DNA from: Planktothrix sp. PCC 11201
GTDB lineage: Bacteria; Cyanobacteriota; Cyanobacteriia; Cyanobacteriales; Microcoleaceae
Direction of reading: 5' to 3'
DNA: 64,000 bases
Assembly: GCF_900009135.1 (NCBI RefSeq)
Contig: NZ_LT797711.1
Location: 658,786 to 722,785 of the forward strand
The notes beneath the pieces are model-generated. The model ran no database searches and was not told the DNA's origin. It was given only the letters and a program-made list of their open reading frames with translations. This document shows, piece after piece, positions 1 through 8,073 of the stretch. Every line of letters begins with the position of its first letter. Position 1 is the first letter of the stretch. Both the position numbers and the translations under genes were made by a program.

Positions 1-930
1 CCTCTCCAAAAACAACCAGATTCCACAACTAATCCCAGAAATATTATTACATCAGAAATATCTAATTATCCCCCTCTCCAAAAACAACCAAAAAGTCAAA
101 CTGTTGCACAATTGTTAAGACAACCTGGTGCTATTTCCAAACTTCCTCAAGTATTAGAAAATCTTACCTCTAGCAAACCTTTAGGTATTTTTCAACCTCT
201 GGTTCAAACATCTAAATTGATCTCAGAAACTTCCTTCCTTGAAACTAATCCCATACTGTCAAAAGATGAACATGAAAATATTTCAGATAATTTTGATCAG
301 TTTGCTTCTCTATCAGGGACTAATATAGATCCAAAATCCGAACCTATTTTCAATAATGAATCATCAAAACAAGGTACAATGATTCGACGGCAAGAAAGCG
401 ATTTCTCAACCTCAGATGTTCCTGATTCTTGGTCAAGTATTGAAGAATTGCTCGGTGAAAGCAATTCAACGCCAAGTGAACCAACTGTTGTGCAAGCTTT
501 CTCCACAAAAGAAGGGCGACCAGCAAAGGAGCGGAAAAACCGAAAGCAGATGTCGGATATTCGGACTGGGATGCTCCTACCCCCTGGGATTTCTAGGGGT
601 GTTACAGGAGTTCACAGTTTAGATTTACAACAGCAGCCAACTCCTGTAAAAGCACTCATGGAAAAAACAATCCAAACTAGGTTACAACAGGAACAAAAAA
701 CTGCTAGTCGTAAAGCTGAACCTGTTCAGACTCTTACTCGCTCAAATATAGGACTGGAAGATTCTCGGGTTTCGTTGATAAGTGAAGCACAAAAGGAGGA
801 AACAAAACAGGCTGAAACTAAAACAGATCAAGTAGAAGTTTTGGCTAGAGAAATTTATTGCCTTGTCCGACAACGTTTTGAAATAGAAAGAGAGCGACAA
901 GGTTCATCTTATGATCGTAGATTATTTTAA
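1..930 (+). CDS. CIS-locus hypothetical protein, 5'-truncated, with tandem repeats
   Basis: The frame is open from base 1, so the gene begins before the window; 309 codons are visible. I do not recognise a family. The visible N-terminal part is low in complexity, rich in Pro, Gln, Ser and Thr. It contains a 24-residue repeat: the block PLQKQP occurs at residues 1-6 and again 72 nt later. The last ~30 residues form a charged helix (LAREIYCLVRQRFEIERER) that looks like a conserved docking tail. It lies 23 nt upstream of the CIS tube-like gene, whose ribosome binding site (AGGAG) sits in the gap, so the two are very probably co-transcribed. Context suggests a structural or assembly protein of the injection particle; this is inference. 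A TTG at 112 could be read as a start, but nothing supports it over an upstream start. Confidence 0.7.
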   Translation, partial: PLQKQPDSTTNPRNIITSEISNYPPLQKQPKSQTVAQLLRQPGAISKLPQVLENLTSSKPLGIFQPLVQTSKLISETSFLETNPILSKDEHENISDNFDQFASLSGTNIDPKSEPIFNNESSKQGTMIRRQESDFSTSDVPDSWSSIEELLGESNSTPSEPTVVQAFSTKEGRPAKERKNRKQMSDIRTGMLLPPGISRGVTGVHSLDLQQQPTPVKALMEKTIQTRLQQEQKTASRKAEPVQTLTRSNIGLEDSRVSLISEAQKEETKQAETKTDQVEVLAREIYCLVRQRFEIERERQGSSYDRRLF

Positions 931-953
931 ATCACATAGAATAGGAGAAAAAC

Positions 954-1817
954 ATGGCTGAATCAAGTTCATCAAAATCACCAGTGGCAGCAGTTGTTTC
1001 AACACTGACAACGGCTTTGAAAAATGCCATGATCGAGGCGGCGGATATAAAAATTTTAGAAGTTGCCGCAGCAGAGGATCTGGCAAGAGATCAGCAGTTT
1101 ATTAGGGAAGAAGCCAAGTATAAAAATCTGGCTAAAGATCTTTATAATACTCAACAAGCTGGTGATAAAAGATTAGTTAAAGCCGCTCTAATACCGAGAA
1201 CGGGTGAAGCAGCTTCTCCGATTAATTTTATGTTCAACCCAACTGATTTGAGTTTAAGCAGAGGTGTTACGATTAAAACAATGGAGGGATCAAGAACACA
1301 AAGGGGCTTACCTAAAGTTAACTTTGGCTCTATTGAACCTTATAAACTTACCTTATCAGGGATTTTATTTGATACCTACGAAACGGGTGTGAGCGTTTTT
1401 AATAGAATTCAATCCCTATTGGATGCAGTGGATTTTTCTAAGTTTAAAGATCCTTTTGCGAAACCAACAACTCATGATGGATACCAAGAAAGGCTGGTTA
1501 AATTAAGTTCATCGGAAACAGCAATGAAATCCTTTGTAGGATCGATCGGGGGAAAAAATGTCTTGGGTGCTCGAGAATTTGGTTCAGAAAAGGTGGGTAG
1601 TCAGAGCTTGGAAACAAGACGACCTCCTGTTTTTTATTTTATTTGGGGTGAAAAGAATTATATGTGTTGTATGATCAAACAATTAGACTATAAATTAACC
1701 ATGTTTTTACCCAATGGAACACCCGTGCGAGCCATGGTTACCATTACCTTAGAAGAAGTAGATTTAGGGGTAGCAAGCAGAGCCTTCAGCGAGCGCCAAA
1801 AATTCATTGTTACATAA
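954..1817 (+). CDS. CIS tube/LysM-like protein (Afp7-type)
   Basis: 287 aa. The first ~65 residues are helical and charged. From about residue 78 the protein matches the pattern of the contractile injection system tube-protein domain: a short stretch INFMFNPTDL, then a beta-rich body with the phrases KLTLSGILFDTYE and PPVFYFIWGEK, ending in the ITLEEVDLG segment typical of the T4 gp53/LysM-like adaptor that joins tube to baseplate. In extracellular CIS loci this gene lies directly before the VgrG-like hub gene, as here (52 nt gap). The ATG at 954 has AGGAG upstream. It probably acts as the tail tube initiator or adaptor at the top of the baseplate hub. Family assignment is from remembered patterns, not a search. 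Confidence 0.8.
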   Translation: MAESSSSKSPVAAVVSTLTTALKNAMIEAADIKILEVAAAEDLARDQQFIREEAKYKNLAKDLYNTQQAGDKRLVKAALIPRTGEAASPINFMFNPTDLSLSRGVTIKTMEGSRTQRGLPKVNFGSIEPYKLTLSGILFDTYETGVSVFNRIQSLLDAVDFSKFKDPFAKPTTHDGYQERLVKLSSSETAMKSFVGSIGGKNVLGAREFGSEKVGSQSLETRRPPVFYFIWGEKNYMCCMIKQLDYKLTMFLPNGTPVRAMVTITLEEVDLGVASRAFSERQKFIVT

Positions 1818-1869
1818 TTAATTTTAGTGTAGTTTACCTCGATTTAACCTTGATCAAACAGGTTGTTTT

Positions 1870-3753
1870 ATGACTTCACAAGCAACGGATTATGTCTCTA
1901 CTCCTATTATTACAGTTGATGGAGTTGATCCAGACTTAATGAATAATTTTAGGCGGGATATTCTGCAAATTTCTGTAGAAGAAAGTTTGCATTTACCCGC
2001 TATGTTTACCGTAGTTATTAATAATCCCTATGCCGCCACTGATCAAGAGACAAAAACTTGGAAATATGATCGGGATATTATCCAAATCGGTAAAGTTATT
2101 AAAATTGGTTTTATCCCCAGTACGAGTTCTGATTCTGAAAAACCCAATGATCAGCAAATCTATTTAATTGAAGGAGAAATTACAGCAATAGAAACTCATT
2201 TCTCGGGACAAACTCAAGCTCCTATTGTAATTCGTGGTTATGATATTTCCCATCGCTTACATCGGGGACTTTATATTCGCTCGTTTCAAGATTATACCGA
2301 TTCTGATATTGTCGAAAAAATTGCCGAAGAAGTGGGAATTGAAACCTATACCATTGATTCTAGTGGGGAAAAACATGAATACGTTTTTCAAGAAAATCAA
2401 ACGAATATGGCATTTTTACGGGAACGAGCCGCCCGCATTGGGTTTGAATTGTTTGTCCAAGATGGGAAACTTAATTTTCGTAATCCCCACATTAATGAAG
2501 TTTTACAGTTAGTTTGGCTAGAGGATTTTACCAGTTTTCGTGTTCGTTTAACCAGTGCCGAACAAGTGAAAGCTGTGGAAGTGCGGAGTTGGGACTATGA
2601 AAGAAAGGAACCCATCGTTGCCCGTATTCCCAAAGAAACCACTCAATTAACTACTTCTGACGTTCTGACCCGTACCGAATACGGAAAAGGCAGGGACTAT
2701 AGCCAAAAGTTTGGGTTGAACCCTTCTGAACCTAAGCTATTAGTTGTGGATCAACCCACTGCTACCATCAAAGAAGCAGAAGTGATGGCACAGGCACTTT
2801 TTAACGAATTAGAAGGAGACTTTATCTATGCCGATGCCCGGGGACTGGGCAGCCCCCGCATCCGACCGGGGAAAGTTGTGGAACTAGATAGAATGGGTCG
2901 TTATAGTGGTAGTTACTACGTTACTGAAAGTCGCCATATATTTTATCAGGGAATTTACACAACAGAATTTAGTGTGCGGGGACTACGGGGAGATAACCTG
3001 CTGCAAACCCTGTCCCCAACTACTCGCCTCAGACCCGGACAGACCCATCTGGTGGGTATTGTGACGGATAACAAAGATCCCAAGGGTTGGGGACGAGTGC
3101 GGGTCAAATTTCCTACCCTGACCCCGGAAAAAGATAGTACCGCCCATGCCAGTTACTGGGCGAGGGTTGTGGGGGTGGGGGCTGGCCCAGATCGCGGGTT
3201 CGACTGTTTACCGGAAATTAATGATGAGGTGTTGGTTGCCTTTGAACATGGGGACATTCACCGCCCCTATGTTATTGGTGGGGTTTGGAATGGCAAAGAT
3301 CAGCCCCCCGCAAATATTACAGACTCAGTAGACAAAGGAAAAGTCCGCTTACGAACGTTTAAAACTCGTACCCAGCATACTTTACAGTTTGTGGAGGAAG
3401 ATAAAGATGGAACGGCGGCGGGTATTTATATTCAAACCAGTCAGGGCCATCAAATTCGCCTCAATGATAGTAATGGATCAATTGAGGTGAGGACTCAGGC
3501 GGGACAGTCTATTCGCTTAGATGATCAGGGGGGTATTACCATTGAGTCTAAGGGAAATATCCAGCTACAACCAGGGACAGGACAGGTATTAGTATCTGGC
3601 AATGTTTTAGCGACACAATTCCTAGTGGGTACAACAGTCAATAGTGTCAATATTGGAGAAACCTTAACGAATTTGCAACAGCAAATTCAGCAAAATACGA
3701 ATAGCGATCTCTCCCGTTCTCAAGAAATGGCTCAACTCCGGCAGCAGGTGTAA
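1870..3753 (+). CDS. VgrG-like hub/spike protein of contractile injection system
   Basis: 627 aa. Residues 1 to ~380 resemble the gp27-like hub (phage late control D family). From about residue 393 comes the gp5-like OB fold with the phrases LVGIVTDNKDPKGWGRVRVKFP and PEINDEVLVAFEHGD, then PYVIGGVWNG, which are hallmarks of VgrG and Afp8-type proteins. The C-terminus (about 510-600) has short repeats rich in Gly and beta-branched residues that fit a beta-helical spike, then a Gln-rich helical tail. It should form the trimeric hub under the tube and carry the tip. The position after the tube-like gene and before the gp25-like gene is the standard CIS order. No obvious effector domain is fused to the C-terminus. 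The start has only a weak ribosome binding site. Confidence 0.9.
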   Translation: MTSQATDYVSTPIITVDGVDPDLMNNFRRDILQISVEESLHLPAMFTVVINNPYAATDQETKTWKYDRDIIQIGKVIKIGFIPSTSSDSEKPNDQQIYLIEGEITAIETHFSGQTQAPIVIRGYDISHRLHRGLYIRSFQDYTDSDIVEKIAEEVGIETYTIDSSGEKHEYVFQENQTNMAFLRERAARIGFELFVQDGKLNFRNPHINEVLQLVWLEDFTSFRVRLTSAEQVKAVEVRSWDYERKEPIVARIPKETTQLTTSDVLTRTEYGKGRDYSQKFGLNPSEPKLLVVDQPTATIKEAEVMAQALFNELEGDFIYADARGLGSPRIRPGKVVELDRMGRYSGSYYVTESRHIFYQGIYTTEFSVRGLRGDNLLQTLSPTTRLRPGQTHLVGIVTDNKDPKGWGRVRVKFPTLTPEKDSTAHASYWARVVGVGAGPDRGFDCLPEINDEVLVAFEHGDIHRPYVIGGVWNGKDQPPANITDSVDKGKVRLRTFKTRTQHTLQFVEEDKDGTAAGIYIQTSQGHQIRLNDSNGSIEVRTQAGQSIRLDDQGGITIESKGNIQLQPGTGQVLVSGNVLATQFLVGTTVNSVNIGETLTNLQQQIQQNTNSDLSRSQEMAQLRQQV

Positions 3754-3994
3754 CAAAATATCAAAGAACCCAGCGATTAGAAATCGTGGCTACACAGACA
3801 AAACCCACCTTCGTGGGTTTAAGACCTGAATTTTCTCTTAGTCTACGCAGGTGGACTTAGTTTGTATATTCCGCCGTTTCAACGGCTGGGAACTTCCATC
3901 AAAAATATTTTCTGTGTAACTAGACCTTTGGCGAATACTCCCTTGAGAATCTATCAGCTAAATTAAAAACATCTATCTGGGGAGGGAGTTGGCA
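3754..3994. other. 241-base gap between hub and gp25-like genes
   Basis: Holds the foldback repeat at 3769-3890, then about 100 bases of unremarkable A+T-rich sequence and the strong ribosome binding site GGAGGGAG (3981-3988) of the next gene. I saw no convincing promoter. The gap is large for an operon of this kind and seems to exist because of the inserted repeat. Confidence 0.6.
3769..3890. repeat. MITE-like palindromic element inside the CIS operon
   Basis: A 122-bp non-coding block between the hub and gp25-like genes. The ends are inverted: CCCAGCGATTAGAAATCG on the left and, read on the other strand, CCCAGCCGTTGAAACGGCG on the right. Inside, ACACAGACAAAACCCACCT pairs imperfectly with AGGTGGACTTAGTTTGTAT, and a perfect small hairpin (AAACCCAC-cttc-GTGGGTTT) sits in the left half. 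This foldback design is what small non-autonomous transposable repeats look like in cyanobacteria. It could also act as a transcription attenuator or RNA-processing site within the operon. Confidence 0.7.
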
Positions 3995-4411
3995 ATGGTT
4001 AATTTAGCGAATCAACAATTAAGCCGTCCCTACCTGGGTAAAGGTTTACGGTTTCCCGTGCAAATCGACCTTCAGGGCAACCTCGACTTGAGTGCCCAGG
4101 AACAGAATATCAGGGAATCAATTTATATTATCCTCCTAACCCAATGGGGAGAACGGGTTTATCGGCCTAATTTTGGCTGTCGTTTGTCCGAGTTGAATTT
4201 TGCCCCCATTAACCAACAAACCCTGATGTTAATGCGAATTTATGTCCAAGAAGCATTAGAACTTTGGGAACCCCGAATTATTGTTGATGAAGTCCTAACC
4301 AACCCTCACTCCTATCAAGGAAGAGTTGATATTAATATTATTTACCATCTGCAAAAAACTTACGAAAGACGCAGTATTGTTTTTCCTTTTTATTTGCAAG
4401 TTGAAAACTGA
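3995..4411 (+). CDS. gp25-like baseplate wedge protein
   Basis: 138 aa, the usual size for the GPW/gp25 family. Typical features are the N-terminal phrase KGLRFPVQID, the core IRESIYIILLTQWGERVYRPNFGC and the following LNFAPI. Gp25 proteins form part of the baseplate wedge and help start sheath polymerisation. I chose ATG 3995 over the in-frame TTG at 3989 because the ribosome binding site GGAGGGAG (3981-3988) is 6 nt before the ATG but would touch the TTG. It is followed by heptameric repeats and then the baseplate J-like gene, the normal CIS order. Confidence 0.92.
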   Translation: MVNLANQQLSRPYLGKGLRFPVQIDLQGNLDLSAQEQNIRESIYIILLTQWGERVYRPNFGCRLSELNFAPINQQTLMLMRIYVQEALELWEPRIIVDEVLTNPHSYQGRVDINIIYHLQKTYERRSIVFPFYLQVEN

Positions 4412-4416
4412 TTACG

Positions 4417-4475
4417 AATGGGGAATAGGTAATTGCCCATTGCCTATTGCCTATTGCCTATTCCCTATTCCCTTT
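4417..4475. repeat. Heptameric tandem repeats (STRR type)
   Basis: Successive 7-bp units of the type TTGCCTA / TTCCCTA (also CCCATTG), preceded by two units in the opposite sense (GGGAATA). This is the short tandemly repeated repetitive class known from filamentous cyanobacteria. It fills the gap between the gp25-like and J-like genes, and an apparent TTG start for the J-like gene lies inside it. Confidence 0.85.
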
Positions 4476-4485
4476 AAAGATTTTT

Positions 4486-6666
4486 ATGGTTTTTGACTTT
4501 TTACCTAAACTACCTAAACCTAACTTAGATGATCGGGACTATGAAGACCTGGTAAAAGAATGTATTCTTAGAATTCCCCGCTACTGCCCAGAGTGGACAA
4601 ACTATAATCCCAGTGATCCAGGTATTACCTTAGTTGAACTATTTGCTTGGTTAACTGACCAAATGTTAGCTCGGTTTAATCAAGTCCCCCGACGCAACTA
4701 TATTACCTTCTTAGAATTGCTCGGGATTCGTTTACAACCGCCCAAACCAGCAACCACAGAAATAACATTTTATTTAGTCGGTGATCTGCCAGATGCTTAT
4801 ACCATCACAACCGGAACTGAAGTAGCCACAGGACGCACAGCCACCCAATCCGCCATTGTGTTTACAACCGACCAACCCCTGATTATTGGTCAACCCACCA
4901 TCCAACACTTTCTCACCGGGGACACAGCACCCCCAACCCCGCAGGTTTTGCGCGATCGCTTTACCAATTTCTGGAGTGCTCAAGAGCCTGGCAACTGGTC
5001 AGGCCCAGAGCTTTCCCTGTTTAGTGATAGTCCCCAACCAGGTAATTGCTTCTATCTGGTCTTTGATCCCGATGAGCCCCTCGATGGTAACGTTCTCAGC
5101 ATTCGGATCAAAGGTCAAGAAGCCACTCCCACCGGAATTAACCCCAAAGTGCCCCCCCGTCGCTGGGAAGCCTGGAATGGAAGTGAATGGCAACCCGTCC
5201 TCGGTACAGAATCCGATGATGAAACCCAAGGCTTTAGCTTCAGTAACCTAGCTCAAAAGGGCGGTAACCCCCTACAGGGGGCTGACGTGACCCTACACCT
5301 GCCGATTAACTTTCCTCCGGCTCACTTCACCGCCTATCGAGGTCGGTGGTTGCGGTGTGTTTGTACCGAACCCGATGATCTGCGACAACCCGCCTACAGT
5401 CGCTCACCTCGCATGATTGGGATTACAGCCACAGCCATTGGCGGAACGGTGAAAGCAACCCAATGTGAAATTATTGTCGATGAAACCTTGGGGGAAAGCA
5501 ACGGCGACCCCGGACAGTTTTTTCAACTTCAGGGATCACCTGTATTAGAACGGCGGGAGGACGAATATCTGATTGTTACTCCCCCGGGTGCCATTCCCCA
5601 ACGCTGGCAAGAGGTGAAGGATTTTTCTAATTCGGGAGTCAATGATCAACACTATATTATCGACTCCCTAACAGGTGTCCTCCAATTTGGCCCATTAGTC
5701 AGGGAAGCCAGCCAACTCAAGGAAGCAATGGAGTTAAGGGCAAACGCACAAACCAACACCTCCAGGCAAATGCTACTTTCGAGTTCCGACTTACAAAACC
5801 AATATGGCAGTATTCCCCCAAAAGGAGCGACGTTGCAGATGTCCCGTTACCGCACGGGGGGAGGCTCAGGGGGAAACGTTCAGGTGGGGACGTTGGAAAT
5901 TTTGAAAACGGCCGTTCCCTATGTTGCCAGTGTGATTAACCATCAACCTGCCAGAAATGGAGCCGAGGCGGAAACCTTAGAACAGGCGGCGATCCGTGTA
6001 CCTCAAATGCTGCGTACCCGCGATCGCGCCGTTACCCCTGAAGATTTTGAAGAATTGGCGATTCGGGGCGGGGCTGGAGCCGTTGCCCGCGCTCACTGTT
6101 TACCTGTTACCGGTGGCAAAGGCGGGACAGTAAGGGTTTTAATTGTCCCCCAGGTGACCATAGATGACATTACCCGCAGCGAGGGCATTCACCCCAACCA
6201 GTTCACCCTCACCGATGATCTGGAGCAAAACGTGATCGCCTACTTGGACGAACGACGACTGTTGGGAGTTCAGGTGTTATGTGTCTCCGGTGACTATACG
6301 GGGGTGGCAATTCAGGCGGAAGTTGCCCTCAAACCAGAATACAATCACCCCGTTGCCCAGCAAACCCTCCGCCAACAAATGCTAGTCGCCCTTTACAGCT
6401 TTTTTAATCCGATTACCGGAGGCATCGATCAAAAGGGCTGGCCCCTGGGTCAACCCGTCTATCTCAGCGACGCGATCACTGTCCTTCAGAACTTTGATGC
6501 GATTCGTTATATTGGTACCCTGCAACTGTTTGAACTCCAGCGTCAAGGACAATCTTGGGTTCGTCTGCCCCCATCCCCCACTGTTGATCCCGGCCCAGGG
6601 GGATTGATCTGTTCCTGGGCTGACCTGACCCTGCGATCGCAGCACGTTATTTCAGTTATCAGTTAA
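4486..6666 (+). CDS. Baseplate J-like protein
   Basis: 726 aa from ATG 4486. The opening region has the conserved phrases DPGITLVELFAWLTDQML and RNYITFLELLGI, typical of the N-terminus of CIS/phage baseplate J-like proteins. The C-terminal half has NGAEAETLEQAAIRVP and RAVTPEDFEELA, the signature of the gpJ/Afp11 family. The protein forms the baseplate wedge that connects the hub to the periphery. A longer reading starts at a TTG at 4447, but those codons come from heptameric repeats, so the ATG is preferred. The gene is more G+C-rich than its neighbours. It ends just before a repeat-filled gap and the tail-I-like gene. Confidence 0.92.
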   Translation: MVFDFLPKLPKPNLDDRDYEDLVKECILRIPRYCPEWTNYNPSDPGITLVELFAWLTDQMLARFNQVPRRNYITFLELLGIRLQPPKPATTEITFYLVGDLPDAYTITTGTEVATGRTATQSAIVFTTDQPLIIGQPTIQHFLTGDTAPPTPQVLRDRFTNFWSAQEPGNWSGPELSLFSDSPQPGNCFYLVFDPDEPLDGNVLSIRIKGQEATPTGINPKVPPRRWEAWNGSEWQPVLGTESDDETQGFSFSNLAQKGGNPLQGADVTLHLPINFPPAHFTAYRGRWLRCVCTEPDDLRQPAYSRSPRMIGITATAIGGTVKATQCEIIVDETLGESNGDPGQFFQLQGSPVLERREDEYLIVTPPGAIPQRWQEVKDFSNSGVNDQHYIIDSLTGVLQFGPLVREASQLKEAMELRANAQTNTSRQMLLSSSDLQNQYGSIPPKGATLQMSRYRTGGGSGGNVQVGTLEILKTAVPYVASVINHQPARNGAEAETLEQAAIRVPQMLRTRDRAVTPEDFEELAIRGGAGAVARAHCLPVTGGKGGTVRVLIVPQVTIDDITRSEGIHPNQFTLTDDLEQNVIAYLDERRLLGVQVLCVSGDYTGVAIQAEVALKPEYNHPVAQQTLRQQMLVALYSFFNPITGGIDQKGWPLGQPVYLSDAITVLQNFDAIRYIGTLQLFELQRQGQSWVRLPPSPTVDPGPGGLICSWADLTLRSQHVISVIS

Positions 6667-6912
6667 CAGTTAACAGTTATAGCAGTTGCCACATCTATTA
6701 GGACATTCTTGAAAGCTAAAAGCTACTTATAGTAAGTATTTACCTATTGCCCATTGCCCATTCCCTATTGCCTCTTGCTATAACAGTTATCAGTTAAGAA
6801 GTTTACAGTTAATTTATTAACTCCTCAACTGATGACTGATGACTGATAACTGATTTATGACTGATACCTCTTACACTGATAACTGATGATGCGGATACTT
6901 GATAACTGATTT
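6661..6912. repeat. Repeat-filled gap: ACTGATAACTGAT-type and heptamer repeats
   Basis: The 246 bases between the J-like and tail-I-like genes are almost entirely short repeats. There are many copies of CAGTTATCAGTT/ACTGATAACTGA in both senses, and a central run of heptamers (CTATTGCCCATTGCCCATT). The repeats run into the last codons of the J-like gene and up to the ATG at 6913. No promoter or small gene was recognised. The inverted copies could fold into long hairpins in the operon mRNA. Confidence 0.8.
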
Positions 6913-7938
6913 ATGGCTGGTGAATTTCTGACTTTAAAATTAATTCCTATGCGATCGCCAGAAGCAAATTTAAACACGCTTCCGATTCAAGCAACGGCGG
7001 AAAATATTGATGTTGAAAATCCGGGTCTTTTACTTGTCCCGGGAGAAGCCAGTGAATTGATAGTCAATTTAGAAAATTTAGGGACTTACACTTTAGAATT
7101 AACCCTAGAAATTACAGGAGATTTTCCCGAGAATTGGTATACCATCATCACAGAAGTAGAGGAAGAAAATCCCGCATTTTTACTAACACCTGGGGAAATA
7201 ATCAAAGCGATTATCCGCTTCCAAACTCCGGCGGATTTCTTTGAAAATCCCTTCTTCCCGGGTGTGGGTCAAGTTCTGAAATTAGATTATCAAAGCCGTT
7301 TAGCTGTTTATGGAGCAGCCCTGGGAACAGGATCAGAATTGCTAGAAACAGCCACTTTTAACCTCTATGTTCGCCCCGTTAGTCGTTATCAACAATTTCT
7401 ACCTAATTTTTATCGAGAAATTGATTTTGTCGGACGTTTTCTGCAAATTTTTGAAGCAACTTTAGAACCCGATGTCCAAATTCTTTCTAACCTGTGGGCG
7501 TATTTAGATCCCCTAACAGCCCCGATCGGAATGTTAGAGTTTCTAGCCCACTGGGTGGGCTGGAGAAATCAACCTTATTTAACCTTAGAACAGCAAAGAA
7601 ACTTAATCCGAAATGCTATTGAAATTTACAGATGGCGAGGAACTCGTCGAGGTCTGCGCCTGTATCTTCACTTAGCAACCCGTTTACCTTTAGATGATCT
7701 TATACTGAATGAAGATGAAAAACATATTGGAATTTATGAGTTTTTTAATTCCGGCTTTGTCTTGGACAAAACTCGCTTAGGTTACGATGCAATTTTGGGA
7801 GGAGTGCGACCCTTTCATTTTACAGTTCGCCTGCGTCCAGAACCTGATCGCCCCATTGAAGAAGCGTTAGTGCGAACTATTATTGAACAGGAAAAACCGG
7901 CATTTTGTAGTTACGAGTTAATCATAGAAACGGGGTAA
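6913..7938 (+). CDS. Tail protein I-like baseplate protein with N-terminal Ig-like domain
   Basis: 341 aa. Residues ~1-150 form an Ig-like beta domain (GEASELIVNLENLGTYTLE, NWYTIITEV, a second PGE motif and the phrase TPADFFENPFFPG). Residues ~155-341 match the phage tail protein I pattern: RYQQFLPNFYREIDF, LEFLAHWVGW, RNLIRNAIEIYRWRGTRRGL and a terminal HFTVRLRP. Such proteins complete the wedge and usually contact the hub and outer baseplate. The N-terminal domain resembles the Ig-like domains of the two membrane proteins at 10982 and 13318, so it may be the contact point between particle and membrane anchor; that is inference. The ATG sits directly at the end of a repeat tract and no clear ribosome binding site is visible. 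Confidence 0.88.
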   Translation: MAGEFLTLKLIPMRSPEANLNTLPIQATAENIDVENPGLLLVPGEASELIVNLENLGTYTLELTLEITGDFPENWYTIITEVEEENPAFLLTPGEIIKAIIRFQTPADFFENPFFPGVGQVLKLDYQSRLAVYGAALGTGSELLETATFNLYVRPVSRYQQFLPNFYREIDFVGRFLQIFEATLEPDVQILSNLWAYLDPLTAPIGMLEFLAHWVGWRNQPYLTLEQQRNLIRNAIEIYRWRGTRRGLRLYLHLATRLPLDDLILNEDEKHIGIYEFFNSGFVLDKTRLGYDAILGGVRPFHFTVRLRPEPDRPIEEALVRTIIEQEKPAFCSYELIIETG

Positions 7939-7939
7939 C

Positions 7940-8028
7940 ACCGGAGCAGGGGGAGCAGGGGAGGCAGGGGAGGCAGGGGAGGTAAACTCTTTCTATTACC
8001 TATTACCTGTTCCCTGTTCCCTCTCTTA
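7940..8028. repeat. Tandem G-rich and heptamer repeats
   Basis: Starts just after the stop of the tail-I-like gene. First come units of GGGGAGGCA / GGGGGAGCA (about four copies), then heptamers of the type CTATTAC, CTGTTCC, CTCTTAA. It is the same class of cyanobacterial intergenic repeats seen elsewhere in the window. No terminator or promoter is evident. Confidence 0.8.
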
Positions 8029-8073
8029 AAAATTTTATAATTTTCTTGACAAAATCACAATATAATTATCATT

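Noticed and set aside
4417-8028. Repeat tracts as a CRISPR array
   Set aside because: Units are 7-13 bp, contiguous and degenerate, with no unique spacers and no cas genes nearby.
8046-8066. TTGACA (8046-8051) and TATAAT (8061-8066) before the DUF4159-like gene
   Set aside because: The boxes match consensus but are only 9 bases apart, far short of the needed 16-18, so this is not called a promoter.
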